Of a DNA stretch of 64,000 bases, positions 13,627 to 24,985 are shown piece after piece. Position 1 is the first letter of the stretch. Every line of letters starts with the position of its first letter. The DNA lies in contig JAGGNK010006448.1 of assembly GCA_017590115.1 (NCBI GenBank), forward strand, positions 9,162,099 to 9,226,098. The letters run 5' to 3'. A program made the position numbers and the translations under genes. The notes beneath the pieces were generated by a model. The model worked only from the letters and a program-made list of their open reading frames with translations. It was not told the origin of the DNA and made no database searches. Source of the DNA: Montifringilla adamsi (lineage: Eukaryota; Chordata; Aves; Passeriformes; Passeridae).

Positions 13627-16600
13627 CAACAGTTTTCCTGGTTGAGAGCTCAAATCCAGTAACACAGCCATTCAAAAATACTTAACCATACCTAGGCTTA
13701 ACATTTCAATGCTCAATCAGTTCGAAAAACAATTTCCAGAGACTAATTTAGATGGAGTATAGATAAATAAGTTTTTACTCTGACTCTCAAGACTTCCTAA
13801 GAATATGAACCCTTGGGAAGTTCAGATTCTTCAGGTAATCAAATTCTGCTTATTTTTATGTCTAAAGGCTCTCTGAAATTGACATCCATGATTTACAGCT
13901 TTCTAGACCAAGCCTGTCTTCCACAAGAATCCCCAAAGCTTTTTATTCCCATTTTTAACTTTTTTCACTTTGAAGGTCAGAGGTTTGGAAGGAGCACAAG
14001 CAAGAGGGTGTTCACAGAATAAATTTATTGGATAAGTACCATAAAAACCCCCCAAAAATTAACTACTATTTTCCTGAAGAAGGAGGCGAGAACAGTTATC
14101 AAAGTCCTTTAGATAAGGATTTAGTGCTTAGGACATTCATCCAGTACAAGAAATGTTCTTGGTTTATTTCTCCTCTGTGTGAGGAGACTTAAAACCAGGG
14201 TTTCTATTTATGTGCTTTACATTTCAAACACTTAATCAGCCCTCGAAGCTGAATGCAAACTCCAGATGGCCCAGAGGAAACTTGTAAGCACTAAATTACA
14301 GCCCTTGTTCTCTCACTTTTTCCCATCCTGTCTTCTCCAACACAGTCCAGAGATGCTTCAGACCAAGTAGAAAAACTTCCTACACTGCAGATAGAGCTCC
14401 TCACACTCTCAGTCCTCAGCCTAACCCAGAGTTACCTGGCTCCATATGTCCATCACATGGCTCCAGATGTGAAAATATGGCAAGACCCAAGATGTACAGT
14501 CATTGGGTAGTGTAGTGTTTCAGTACTTGCCTAACAAGTGAGACTAAGAGAATCTTCCTCTTGCACAAACTATTTTAGTTTAAACTGTATCTTGATATTA
14601 TAATAGCCCAGCAGTTTTTGTCTAAGAAAAGCCCTGTTGTGCCAGAGGAGAGCAAGGAAGGCTGTTCTTCCCCTTGCAAAGTAAAGCAAGGAGTTAAAAA
14701 GAAAAAATCAGGTTGTTTTAAGAAAATATGTGACATATCATCCACACAGATGCAGGACTACAGTGGAATAGGCACCAGGACCAGTACAGAACTCCTCCTT
14801 TGAACACTTGATGACCTGCTGTGTTATCCCACCTCTTTTCCTGAGGAAGACAGTCTGCACTGACCTTAATTAAGACCGAGGGAGTCTTTGGAAGGATGAG
14901 CCTAATAGGCAGAGAGAATAAGATACAACAGCTTGTCCTGTGTAACATTTTCAAGAGCTTTATGCTCTTGTGTATTAATACAGATGATGGCTGTTAGTGT
15001 TACTGTGCCTGGACTGGTATAACTGGATTTATTATCACTAAAATGTCAAGTAGATTTGCAACAAATTCTTGAATACCTATACATGGGGTGTTATATTTCA
15101 TACTTTAAAGATTTTGTTTGTAACAAAAAGAGTGATTATTGTCAACTTTTTAAATGAAAAAGTCTACTCTTTAAGGGTTTAAGACACATCCTTTCCTTCT
15201 TACTTTGCTTTTGGATTTCCAAACAAAATGAATACCTTTTGCCAGTATACCACTTCTCGTACTTATCATGTTCTCGTGAGAAACCTATTCCAACAGTTGA
15301 GCAACTAATACTTAATTATTAAACATTTTTCAAGCAGCCTTTCTTATGATCTTTTCTTTGTTTTATGAAATGACCTACTGAAAAGTAGCTTTGGTTAAGG
15401 TTTTCTTTATTGACCTTTCAATATCCTAAAAAATGCTCATGGTTCCAGACTACTCATCAGGTCCTCTGCTGCACAAACAAATGTAATTTAATTACTTTAT
15501 TTTGTAGTCTAAGATTAAAGGTTGGTGATAATAAATGTCAATATAAAAGAACATTGAGATACTTAACAAGCACGTAAGTTAATTAACTATTAGTTCCCTT
15601 CTTAAGAAATTGCTTCTCAAAATCTGTTACCAGCAGTTAACAGCTGGTATAGTAGCTAATGGGGAGAAGAATTTCCAAGGACAAAGATAATACAAAAACA
15701 GGTGCTAACATTAGTAGAGATTATTTTTCCCCCCAGAAAACTGCTGATATTGTACAAGGTAGCATATATTCTGTAAAATAAGAGAATTTGGCAGCAAGCA
15801 ATACTGCACTATACCTATGTAGAATCATTAAAAATTTTTGGTTACAAAGGAACAAATAATTTTATTAAATTTAAGACGACTTCTTGTTTCAAATATTACT
15901 ACTTAAATGTAATGCATCATCTTTGGTGTTAGTCTGATATCAAGAAGAATATTCAGCTCTTTCACAAACATAGAAGAAAACGTTTTCTTGAACAACAAAT
16001 GGTACTAGTATTAATGCAGACATTTTCAAAAAGGTGAGCTTATTATCAGTGTATTTTTTATCAAATGAAAAGTGAAGTGAATTAGAATTTGATGTCCTGA
16101 ATTCACATTTTGGTGCATCTTAGTGATTACAAGAAAATGCATTTTAAAAATTACTACATAGGAATCTATTTTCAGTGCTTATGTGAAAATGAGGATAAAT
16201 GGAAGTAAACACTGATGTTCTTTTTAAAATCTGTTTGTGATTTTGCTTTTCAATTTTAACAGTTTTTATTTATTAAGACCTGAAAATAGAGCTATTTTAA
16301 AAGTTCTCATCCTATGACATTAAAGCAGTACAATGCAGGGGTTTGGCTTGTTTAAGAAAGCAACATTCATATAAAAAATAAATAAAGCTTCAATTAGCAT
16401 TTACTTCATCTTTAAAAAAGGGGAGAAGAATTTTCAAATATGAGAAGTTTAAGAAGCAATTTGAAAGTAATCTTGTCTTCCCAAAGTGAGCAACTACAGC
16501 TTTTCAGAAAGAATACCTTGTTTTGTATATTTTTACCTACAAGGTGGAAACAAATAGATAGCAATCCTTAGAAGACTTATGTAAGGTTTATAATGTGGTT

Positions 16601-16849
16601 GCATAATTTTGTTATGTCCAAGAAACCTAATAGAATTACAACTATGGAATTGGTAATTTGTTTTCATAAATGTTTAGATATTCCTGGGGAAAAAAAAATT
16701 TGAGTATGGCAAAAACTATTATATTAACAATAAATTATTTGATCTGTAAATTTTAGGCTCATACACCTGTATAGTTTAAGACAGAACATGCAAAGGGTTT
16801 ATGTGAACCGAAAGCTGTCATTATATAGCACCATATACATTTTATTTCG

Positions 16850-17115
16850 TAGAATAGAAATGTGGAATAGTTTGGTTTGGAAGGCCTCTTAAAGATCATC
16901 TAGTTCCAATCCCCCTGCCATGAGCAGGGACACCTTCCTCTCAATCAGGTTGCTCAAAAGCCCAATGAATCTGGCCTTAAACACTTCCATGAATGGAACA
17001 CTCACCAATTCTTTGGACAACAGGTTCCAATGTCTCACACACCTCGCAGTAAAGAATTTCTTCCTGTCCTCTAATCTAAATCTACTGTGTTTCTTCTTAT
17101 TCATTGGAGGTCTGA
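16850..17115 (-). mobile_element. CR1 LINE, 5'-truncated 3' fragment
   Basis: On the + strand it begins TAGAATAGAAATGTGGAATAG, a degraded 3' terminal repeat, then GTTTGGTTTGGAAGGCC and TTAAAGATCATCTAGTTCCA, the classic CR1 3' UTR in reverse complement. The minus strand encodes the end of ORF2, with RKKFFTARCVRHWNLLSKE (family pattern RKNFFTxRVVRHWNRLPRE) near 17,010-17,070. An unusually intact open frame of about 82 codons runs through it, but it is only the ORF2 tail and has no independent function. The outer boundary near 17,115 is approximate. Confidence 0.93.
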
Positions 17116-17888
17116 TTATGGAATGGCAGTATGACATTTAACATTCAGCACAAATGGCTTTGGTTTACAGTAGTCGTTTTTGAAAAAATTTAGAAAGACA
17201 AGCATCCTAATATTAATACTATTATAACCAATATTGTTTAATCAATCTATATTCATTAGGTTAAGTGAATGTGATAGGTAGAAAGGTGAGTCAGATCCAC
17301 CTGAGACGAACTAACAAAAAAAAATTCCTTAATGAGGCAAAGAACAGAAAAATGTAAAAATGTCCATGACTTAATTTTTTGTTTCCTACACAGTTCTAAA
17401 AATCAGTTTTACTTTTCTATTGCAGCATGTCCTGAAAAACAATACAGATTTTCAGTATGGCTTGTAAAATATTTTCATGGTGTATCTCCATAATCATGTA
17501 TGCTGTTATTTCAACAGTGTGTAAAAACAAACAAACAAAAACAACCACAAAAAATGAAAACACTGTGATATAGAAAGAAGGCCTGAGTGACTCAATTTAC
17601 TCTAGATTTCACAACTGATAGCTGATTTTTTTCCAGGTTCTACATCTGTCTCATGCCTTGAGATAAGCAAATTACTGAGGAATGCCTTAAAAATAAAAGT
17701 CTGGATACATTGACTATTTCTAGAAATATAAAATGCTCAAAATTAAATCTGACAGCAATGAATATTTTACCCTGCTCATAGCTTAACATATTTGAAAGTA
17801 GCAGAAATTGTGGTAAGTGGTAAAACCTAAGGGGAAGATAGAGAAAGGGTGGAACATTTTGGGTGATTACATTTATCACCCCAAGTAA
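17116..17888. other. Short AT-rich stretch between CR1 and LTR fragments
   Basis: No gene or repeat family is recognised. An A-rich AAAC-type stretch lies at about 17,524-17,560. A 93-codon minus-strand open frame overlapping the 5' part of the neighbouring LTR fragment is without domains and is treated as chance. Confidence 0.6.
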
Positions 17889-18141
17889 CTCATGATGGAG
17901 CCCAGCAGTCTGGGAGAACACTTGCCTGTCCTTGGGAATGGTGAATGAATTCCTTGCTTTGCTTTGTACATGTGGTTTTTGTTTTACCAGGTAAACAAAA
18001 CTGTCTTTATCTCAACCCACAACCCTTCTTGATCTTACCCTTCTGATTTTCTCTCCATCCCGTTTTCTCCCTATCCCACTACGGGAGAGTGAGTGAGCAG
18101 CTGTGTGGGGCTGAGTTGCCTACTGGGGATAAATGGTGACA
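17889..18141 (+). mobile_element. Avian endogenous-retrovirus LTR, 3' part
   Basis: The segment carries, in order, several landmarks of a common avian ERV long terminal repeat: GAGCCCAGCAGTCTGGG, then GGTGAATGAATTCCTTG, then CTGTCTTTATCTCAACCCA at about 18,000-18,018, then GTGAGTGAGCAGCTGTGTGG, and finally CTACTGGGGATAAATGGTGACA. The last matches the usual end of the LTR. Orientation is inferred from that order. The front part of the LTR (U3) is missing or too decayed to see, and no gag, pol or env follows, so it is a truncated solo LTR with no coding capacity. The poly-A signal usually found just before CTGTCTTTATC is not intact. Assignment is from memory of the family, without a database match. 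Confidence 0.75.
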
Positions 18142-19372
18142 TTCCCTCTCTTCAGGAGTGTGAAGTATTTGCACAGATTAATTTCTTTTGAATTCATTTA
18201 GACAAAACAGAAGAAAGATAAATGCAATATTAATAGATATGAATGACACAAAAGGCAAATATTTCTTAGGAAGAGATTTGTTACTATATAAAACACAACA
18301 AGTTACAAATTGCTTTGCTATTTAGTGATGAAAAATTCAGAGGAACAATCCCAAGGTTATTATTCCATAAACAATACGAATGACAACTTAACAGAGTGCT
18401 GTGACTCCTCCTAGCTCCATTGACTGTTAGTAAAAATTCTAATTTCCCTTCAGAGATAATTAAGAAGATAATTTCATATTCCATTGAAATTAAATTGGAG
18501 ACTATGTGAAAAGACCTGAGAATAAGTAAGTTTCTTTTATTGGGTTTTATCTTTATAATGGAAAATTTTAATCTGTTCTTACTTAATAATAACATAATGA
18601 ACTTGTATTAACTTTCAGCATCTTGGAATCTTGTGTTATAGGATCTGTATATATGAGGTCATCTATATGTGCACAGGAAAACAAAAGTAAAAGATAAAAG
18701 TTATTTTTCCAAGAATGGTAACATAGGAGTTTGAACTCCAGATGGTAATCTTCACTGGGCTAGATGTTAATTTCTCTACTATATAGTCTTATGGGTAATC
18801 TCTCCTATATAATTTTATGGGTAAATAGGACTATATAGTCCTATTTTCTGTAAATTTTCTAATTTTTTCTCTAGTTATCTCTATCGCCTTTGACAAAAAA
18901 TTCAGTGATTAGTTGGGACCAAATCAATATCATTTGCACAAATTAAATCAGCATTGCTTTAGTTGTTTTCAAACTCCTAGTAGTGCAGAATTTTACCTAA
19001 CTATTTTGAGTATGCAATCTGAATTTAGTGCTTTGAACAGAACATTTCAAGGATAAAGCTGAACAACTGAATATAAATTAAAGGATTTGAGAATATTTAC
19101 TTTAGTTTTGCTGCAATCTTGCACTCAAATGTGCTAAACAATGCCTGGTTGTATATGAGGTTTTGTGCTGTTTTATTTTTTAACATCTGCATTTTCTGTC
19201 TCCATCTTCCCTGTTTTACCTCAATAAACACATTATATTTGTGTGTAAAATGTTTTGCCTTTAAAACATTACAGTCAGCAAAGCCTACCTCAATTTCTAC
19301 ATAGATTAAAATTGTATCAGTCTTGTCCTTTACCAGTTGCAGGTTCTGCTTTCCTTTATATCCAAACCACAA
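18142..19372. other. AT-rich DNA with no recognised gene
   Basis: No gene is recognised. It contains the short direct repeat and palindrome at 18,779-18,846, listed separately. A 103-codon minus-strand frame at 18,284-18,595 has ordinary low-complexity hydrophobic composition and no domain. Confidence 0.6.
18779..18846. repeat. Imperfect direct repeat ending in a 24-bp perfect palindrome
   Basis: CTATATAGTCTTATGGGTAA (from 18,779) is followed by the diverged copy CTATATAATTTTATGGGTAA (from 18,805). The second copy runs into a perfect 24-bp palindrome at 18,823-18,846 with half-site AAATAGGACTAT. The palindrome contains another CTATATAGTC, so the same core occurs three times in under 70 bases. 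This looks like local duplication. No function is indicated. Confidence 0.75.
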
Positions 19373-19505
19373 AATCACGGAATCACAGAATGTGTCAGGT
19401 TGGAAGGGACCACAGTGGCCCTGGCCATTTGCTCATCTGGTCCATCCTTCCTGCTCAAGCAGGGTCATCCTAGAGCTCTTTGCTCAGGATTGTACCCAGA
19501 CTGGC
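19373..19505 (-). mobile_element. CR1 LINE, very short 3' fragment
   Basis: On the + strand AATCACGGAATCACAGAATG is followed by TCAGGTTGGAAGGGACC and the later motifs CATCTGGTCCATCC and CTCAAGCAGGGTCATCCTAGA. This is the CR1 3' UTR in reverse complement, of the subfamily with a GCTCAGGATTGTACCCAGA-like segment upstream. Only about 130 bases are left. It matches a different CR1 subfamily from the copies at 37.8 and 47.6 kb, which have ACACCATGTGCCTGA at the same relative place. Confidence 0.9.
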
Positions 19506-22500
19506 ACAGCAAATTTTAGAAAGAAATGTTGGCTGTGGCTCAGTTGATAACCTGAGACCTAGCAAGCCTTTTTAACACCTTATCAGTTGTTCATTACTTT
19601 TTTTTGTTTTTTAAATGAATGAGTCATGGCTAATGTGTTTGAAGAAAAAACATAGAAAATCTCTGATAAAAGACATGCTCAAATTCCTCTGTTTGCATAG
19701 ATGAAAACATAATTAAAACACAAATCTACATATTTAAGGAGTAAATTTAAGAAGTAAATCTATATATTTAAGGAGTAAATCACAGGTTATGTGATTGCAC
19801 ATAACCTGGCAAATCACATTACTTCAGACAAGATTTTTTGCATTATTTAGAATAAATATATTTTCTCTGATACCATATAGAAATATCCTTTCTCTAATTT
19901 CATTTTCATTTGAAAGAAAAAGAAAACAGTTCTCGATACACACAAGTCCCAATGTATTTGCAGGTTTACCTAAATGCCTGATTAAAAACTCATCTAGAAC
20001 TTTAATCCCAGGTCATCAAGGCCAAATATAATAAGCAAACTGAAATATAAATTTGTATAAATTTACCGATCTTTTCTTTTGTTCAATTCAATCCCATAAT
20101 TTATTCAAGTCAAGATGCAAACACTTTTTTTTCTCTTTTGGAACGGTTTAGTTTTCAGAATACATCTTGTATTACATTTTAAGGATTTTGATTATTGTTG
20201 TAAAAGTGGTAGAATTTTATTATTTTTTTGAAAATCACAAAACCCATTCTAAATAGGAATTAATTGTATCCATCCTGTGAGATGAATGATACATTGGGGT
20301 CTTTTTAAACAACGTGGTGTAGAACTAAGCAGTTATGGCTCAATATGCACGAACAGGTTGAGATGAATATAATTCGTTCAAGGATTATGTTGGTATTACC
20401 TGTAATATCTGCAATAACACCCCTGAAGCTGGAGAATGACTTGTAAATAGAAGTGATCCAGCTGGAATTTATGGCCACACACACACGCAAAATATTTTTT
20501 TCTGCTTCAGAAAGTGAAAATTTCATGCTTTTAATGAGAAATGGTGATCAGGATTTTACCAAAAACAAGAGTAAAGCTATATATAGGTACATCCTGTGGT
20601 AATAATTCACATTAAGAGAGGTACTTTGAACATTGTGTGACACATATTTGTCCTTAATGACAAATATAAGGAGAATATTTCTCTTCTAAGTGTGAATGGG
20701 GACAAGGTCAATGCCACCACCACTGGCAGCTCTTTGCAGTTTTGCACTTTACCGGTAGGATTTTACAAAGAGCACTATTTTTCCAATGTAGAAACTATTC
20801 CAATATTTCAACACACAGTGGAATATGTAAATTTTATTAGTTGTGCATAACTTATGTTTACATTTTATATTCTGTTCCTAACAGGAGAGAAATTGCTACA
20901 GAACAAGAAGAATAACAGAAAACATTAACTCATAAATATCATTACTTTTTTATTCTTCTCACTGCTATATAAAAGACAGTTGCAAAGTTATTTCATGATA
21001 TACACATAGAAATAGTACAATAAAAAATCAGTCTGATGGTTCTGAAGTTAGCAAAGTAATTTTAAACTGCCAGAAAAAAATGCCTTGTTTATTCTCAGCA
21101 ACATTCAAAATAGTGAATATCACTGCAGTATACTGATATGAGACTGAAATTGGTGAGTAACACCATTTTAACAGAATATTTTTATGAATCTGCTTTCTGA
21201 ATGCACTAAGGACTTGTAAAAGTAGGAATCTATAAGGATGTCTAAATAGTACATACTGATAGACACTCTACAGGGTCAGTTAGCACAATAACATGCCATT
21301 TTTTCAGAAAAGTTTAGAAAATTGACAAGGTAATATAAATTTTAATATAGAATTCCAAATAAAAACTACTGAAAAAATGCTTACAGCTTAATATCTGAGA
21401 GAGGGGAATAGAACTGTTAAGCATGCTTTTAAAAAGTTTTCTTTATCATCTCAATTCTGAAGTTGTCTCAGGAGTATTGAAATCATTGTTCTAACATTTT
21501 CAATTCTTTCTGGCTTTTTTCTTCAACTTAAGTACAACTTTTACTTCCTAACTCTTGTTCTGGTCTCTATTTTTCTTATTAAAGTAATTTACCTTCCTTT
21601 TATTTTTACAGCAGTCATGCCAGTTTTTACGAGCTTTTTTGTCTTGTAGTAGATACTTCAAAAGTATTAAATTCTATGAGTAGTTATTTGTAACATCAGT
21701 ACAGGTCTGGGGATTTATTTATGCCTTTCTAAAGCACACATATTATTTGTGTACATATTAATTTGGTACACTCCAATTAGCAGTGCAGAAGTGCAGTGTC
21801 ACTTGTCCTACTCAGTGTCTGCAAGCTTAAGGACATCAGTAAGTCTGACTATTACAAAAGATTTTAAACACCATCTACCAAAATATTTGAGTCTTTTTAC
21901 CTGCCTTAAGTATAAATGTTTACTATTGGTGTCAATGGTGACATCTACACCTGCTTTCTAATCACCAGGCCAAAGTCACAAGTCCATTTTATATCTCCCA
22001 GGGGTTGCTGCTGGCCTTCTAGTCACCTCATAGCCAGACCAAAGTGCTGGGACCTGTCACTGTCTCAGGACTAGTGTGTGTTGGAGGACAGCTTGTATTC
22101 TTTTTAACTGATGCAATGAGGGCTGGGCTGGTTAGTTCATTTTCTTCTGCCAAAAAATCTATGCAGCTAAAAATAATTCTAAATTTGTTGGATTATTTTG
22201 AATTTGAATTTTTGTTCCTTTTTCTTTTAGCAGTTACAAAACTATATTTTTTTTCTATTTCTAGTCTTGTGGTTTTTATTTTCTAAACTGCATGGGAGCA
22301 GGCCATTCATTCTCATTATGTGAGATAAACACCAATGCCTGCATAGCACTGACAAGTTCAATACCTACATGTTTGCACTCCGTTAGTTGAAAAGTAGAGA
22401 CTGAGAGAGCCTGCTCTATGAGTCCTGTTTGACCCTGTGGTAACACCCAAAGCTAGTTTTTTGGTTATACTACAGTAATTTCGTCCTTTCAGTGAAAACC

Positions 22501-24614
22501 TTTTTATATTGTTTTCTCCTCTTTGCATTTCAAATTAAAACTTATTGACAAGCAGTGTGAAAAAATCAATTAATATCTTTAAAGAATTGAACAAAAACCT
22601 GTTTTTTCTAAGACTATTTAGTAACTGATGTTCTACAAGAGACAACAATGGGTCTTATAAAAGCAAAGTAAGAGAAAAAGAATTAATGCAAACAAAAGGT
22701 ATCTATGGGTGTACAATCACTGCTTAGAAGCAGCGAGTCCTTCAGCATCTTCTGATGCTATGTGCAGTATGATGAGGCCAAAGCATCTTGTTTCATCCAC
22801 TTATTTCGCAGTCAGTATAAGGCTCTGCAAATCCCTGTCCTAGGCAACATTTTGCCATTGTCCTAATCTTGACCAGCTTGCTGTGTTTCTGATTCCCTTC
22901 TCATTCTTTTGAGCTTTCTAAAATTTATTTATTTATTTGTATATTTTAGTGACTGCAAGGATTTCAACAGAAATAATTTCCTCATGTCTTTCCAGTGTTT
23001 TTGGTAGTAACAGAAATGTTATCTAATATTAAGTGAAATATACTGGGAACTCAGATAAGAGAAGATAGACCTCCAGGTGATCGACTTAAATTTTGTACAA
23101 TAGCTAGGGGCAAGAAGATAAAAGCCCTCATCCACCCATGTCCTCAGAATAAATACTTCTAAATACATTGGGAGACAAAAACTATGTATTTGTAGACAGT
23201 TTATAAGAAAATTAAAAAAAAAATAGCCATGTGAAATACTCTATTAAGGCTCTGATAAGACTGAAATGTGCACATCATCTTCTGTTGATGTTCACACAAG
23301 TAGCCTAACCATTGCATCATAAACTTGCACAGGTTGAGATATTAAATGCAACCTAACCTGAGAAGTCTTAGTTTCATAGAACTTGAAAGTATACAGAAAA
23401 GGCTGTGTATGTACTTAGAATAATTGTAAAAGACTTATTTTGTAGTTATTTTGTTCTATTGTGTTTGTTTGGTTTTTGTTTAGTAACATAAAACGTATAA
23501 ATCCCTGAGGATTATTATATTGTTCATTGTCATTTTGGTGTCTTGCTGCACTTTTTAAGTCTGCTTCTGAACTTAATTCTTGACACTAAGGAGAGCTCTG
23601 AAAATTGGATGCATATTATCTTTGAGTACTCTCACGTAGGAGCCAATTGATATAACAACTTTAGGTCCTTGGTGTCTGTCAAATGACGTTATTCTAGAAA
23701 AATCACATAAGGTAAAAGCACTTGACATAAATACTTGATCAGGAATCAATGTCTTGACAAAGTTTTACTGTGTTCCTGGAAAATTATTCTAGCTTAGAGT
23801 ATGGAAGGATCATACTTCAGAGGCTTAAAATATTTGAATTTACTAAAAAGTGACTACTAGCAATTCCCTGGTTTTCACTCCCTCCATCCCTTAGCAGAAA
23901 CAATTAATATTTGCATATCACTTGTTGCAAAATATTTACTAAGATACATACAACAGTCAAAGACTGTTGTAAATGTCCAAAGTGCTAGGTTCTAGTCTTC
24001 TCCTTACATATTTTAGAGGTTTTCTGAAAGGTCAGCTTACTCTGATTCAGTTCTAAACCTCCTCTTCCCAGGGACCTGGCTAGCTATCTAGGTCTCAGAC
24101 TTTCCCTTCTTATAGAACTGGGTTTGAAACATAGGAAAACATATATGGACTTATTATGGACTTATTATTATTAACTATTATTAACTATGTACCTGTTTTT
24201 CTAATATTCTTTTTTATATACCACATATTAAATTGTTGCAATGGAAACAGAATTCAAATGTCAATAAAATTGTCCAAGTCAGTATTTTTAACAAAATGCA
24301 TTTCATATTACAAAAAGATAGTTCTGTTATGGTCATTATTTCCCAAAAACATCATCCTTCGAATGACAAGAATGCACAGCTTTGATATTAATATATTTTA
24401 ATACATATAGTTGATCTTCTTTCTGTTTTTCATTAAGCTTCCAAAGGAGATAATGTTCCTTTTGCAGCCCTGGTGGTCTAATGAGCTATAAACCAGAGAC
24501 TGTGGATTCATATCTTCTTTGTAATATATAGTTTTTTGGGATTTTTTTTTCACAATAATATGGATTACTTTCCTTGTTCAATCAAGCAAGAGACAGCGTG
24601 CTCAAGTGAGTAAA
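19506..24614. other. AT-rich DNA with no recognised gene
   Basis: No exon or transposon is recognised across about 5 kb. A direct-repeat/hairpin block at 19,722-19,808 is listed separately. A weak tRNA-like stretch at about 24,465-24,514 is discussed as a finding. Open frames are all 81 codons or fewer and unremarkable. Confidence 0.6.
19722..19808. repeat. 25-bp direct repeat followed by an 11-bp-stem hairpin
   Basis: Two 25-base copies (19,722-19,746 and 19,756-19,780) differ at a single base (ATCTACATATT versus ATCTATATATT). Immediately after the second copy, CAGGTTATGTG (19,783-19,793) pairs perfectly with CACATAACCTG (19,798-19,808) across a 4-base ATTG loop. The structure is read directly from the sequence. 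Any role as a transcript hairpin is unknown. Confidence 0.8.
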
Positions 24615-24985
24615 TCTAGTGTTTATTGGAACCCCAGTGACCACCCTCTGACCACTGTTAAGTTCTTTTCTGGTGTTAAACTGGTCCAGTCAGGCACATC
24701 CCCTGGCAGGCTCACTCACCATCAGGAAATTCTTTTGCACGCACTCCAGGAACCTCCCTACACTTCATGCTCTCTGATGTGCTGTACCTCCACTGGGCAT
24801 CTGGAAGATTGAAGACCCCCATGAGTACAAGAGCTGGTGATCACTACCATACTGCTAGGCACCTGTAGAACTTATCATCTGCCTGTTCATCCTGGCTAGG
24901 ATGTCTGTCACAGACACCTACCAAGACATCCACCCTGCTGTCCTTCCCCCTGATCTTCACCAGGCACCCATCTTCTACAGGCACT
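24615..24985 (-). mobile_element. CR1 LINE fragment encoding part of the ORF2 endonuclease
   Basis: Translated on the minus strand, the segment gives VKIRGKDSRVDVLVGVCDRH then PSQDEQADDKFYRCLAV, followed by a stop and shift. It continues as LVLMGVFNLPDAQW, and after another shift RFLECVQKNFLMVSEPARG then TRKELNSGQRVVTGV. This is the apurinic/apyrimidinic-type endonuclease of CR1 ORF2, in the order expected (IRGK..VVVGVCYRPP, LVLMGDFNxPD, RFLECVxxNFL, PTRxGAxLDL). The catalytic GDFN motif is GVFN here (codon at 24,814-24,816), and there are several frameshifts and stops, so it is dead. Unusually, the fragment comes from the 5' half of ORF2 and has no CR1 3' end nearby. It must be the remnant of a longer insertion that later lost its other parts, or a rearranged piece. 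Confidence 0.85.

Larger units (their letters stand above)
11886..16849. other. AT-rich DNA with no recognised gene
   Basis: Apart from the simple repeats listed separately I see no gene. The patch at about 11,990-12,210 is richer in G and C and non-repetitive. It may be a decayed element or unique sequence, but I recognise no family. A 61-codon lysine/serine-rich frame at 14,618-14,803 has no splice or conservation support. Poly-A runs occur at 13,252-13,265 and 13,611-13,626. Confidence 0.6.
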
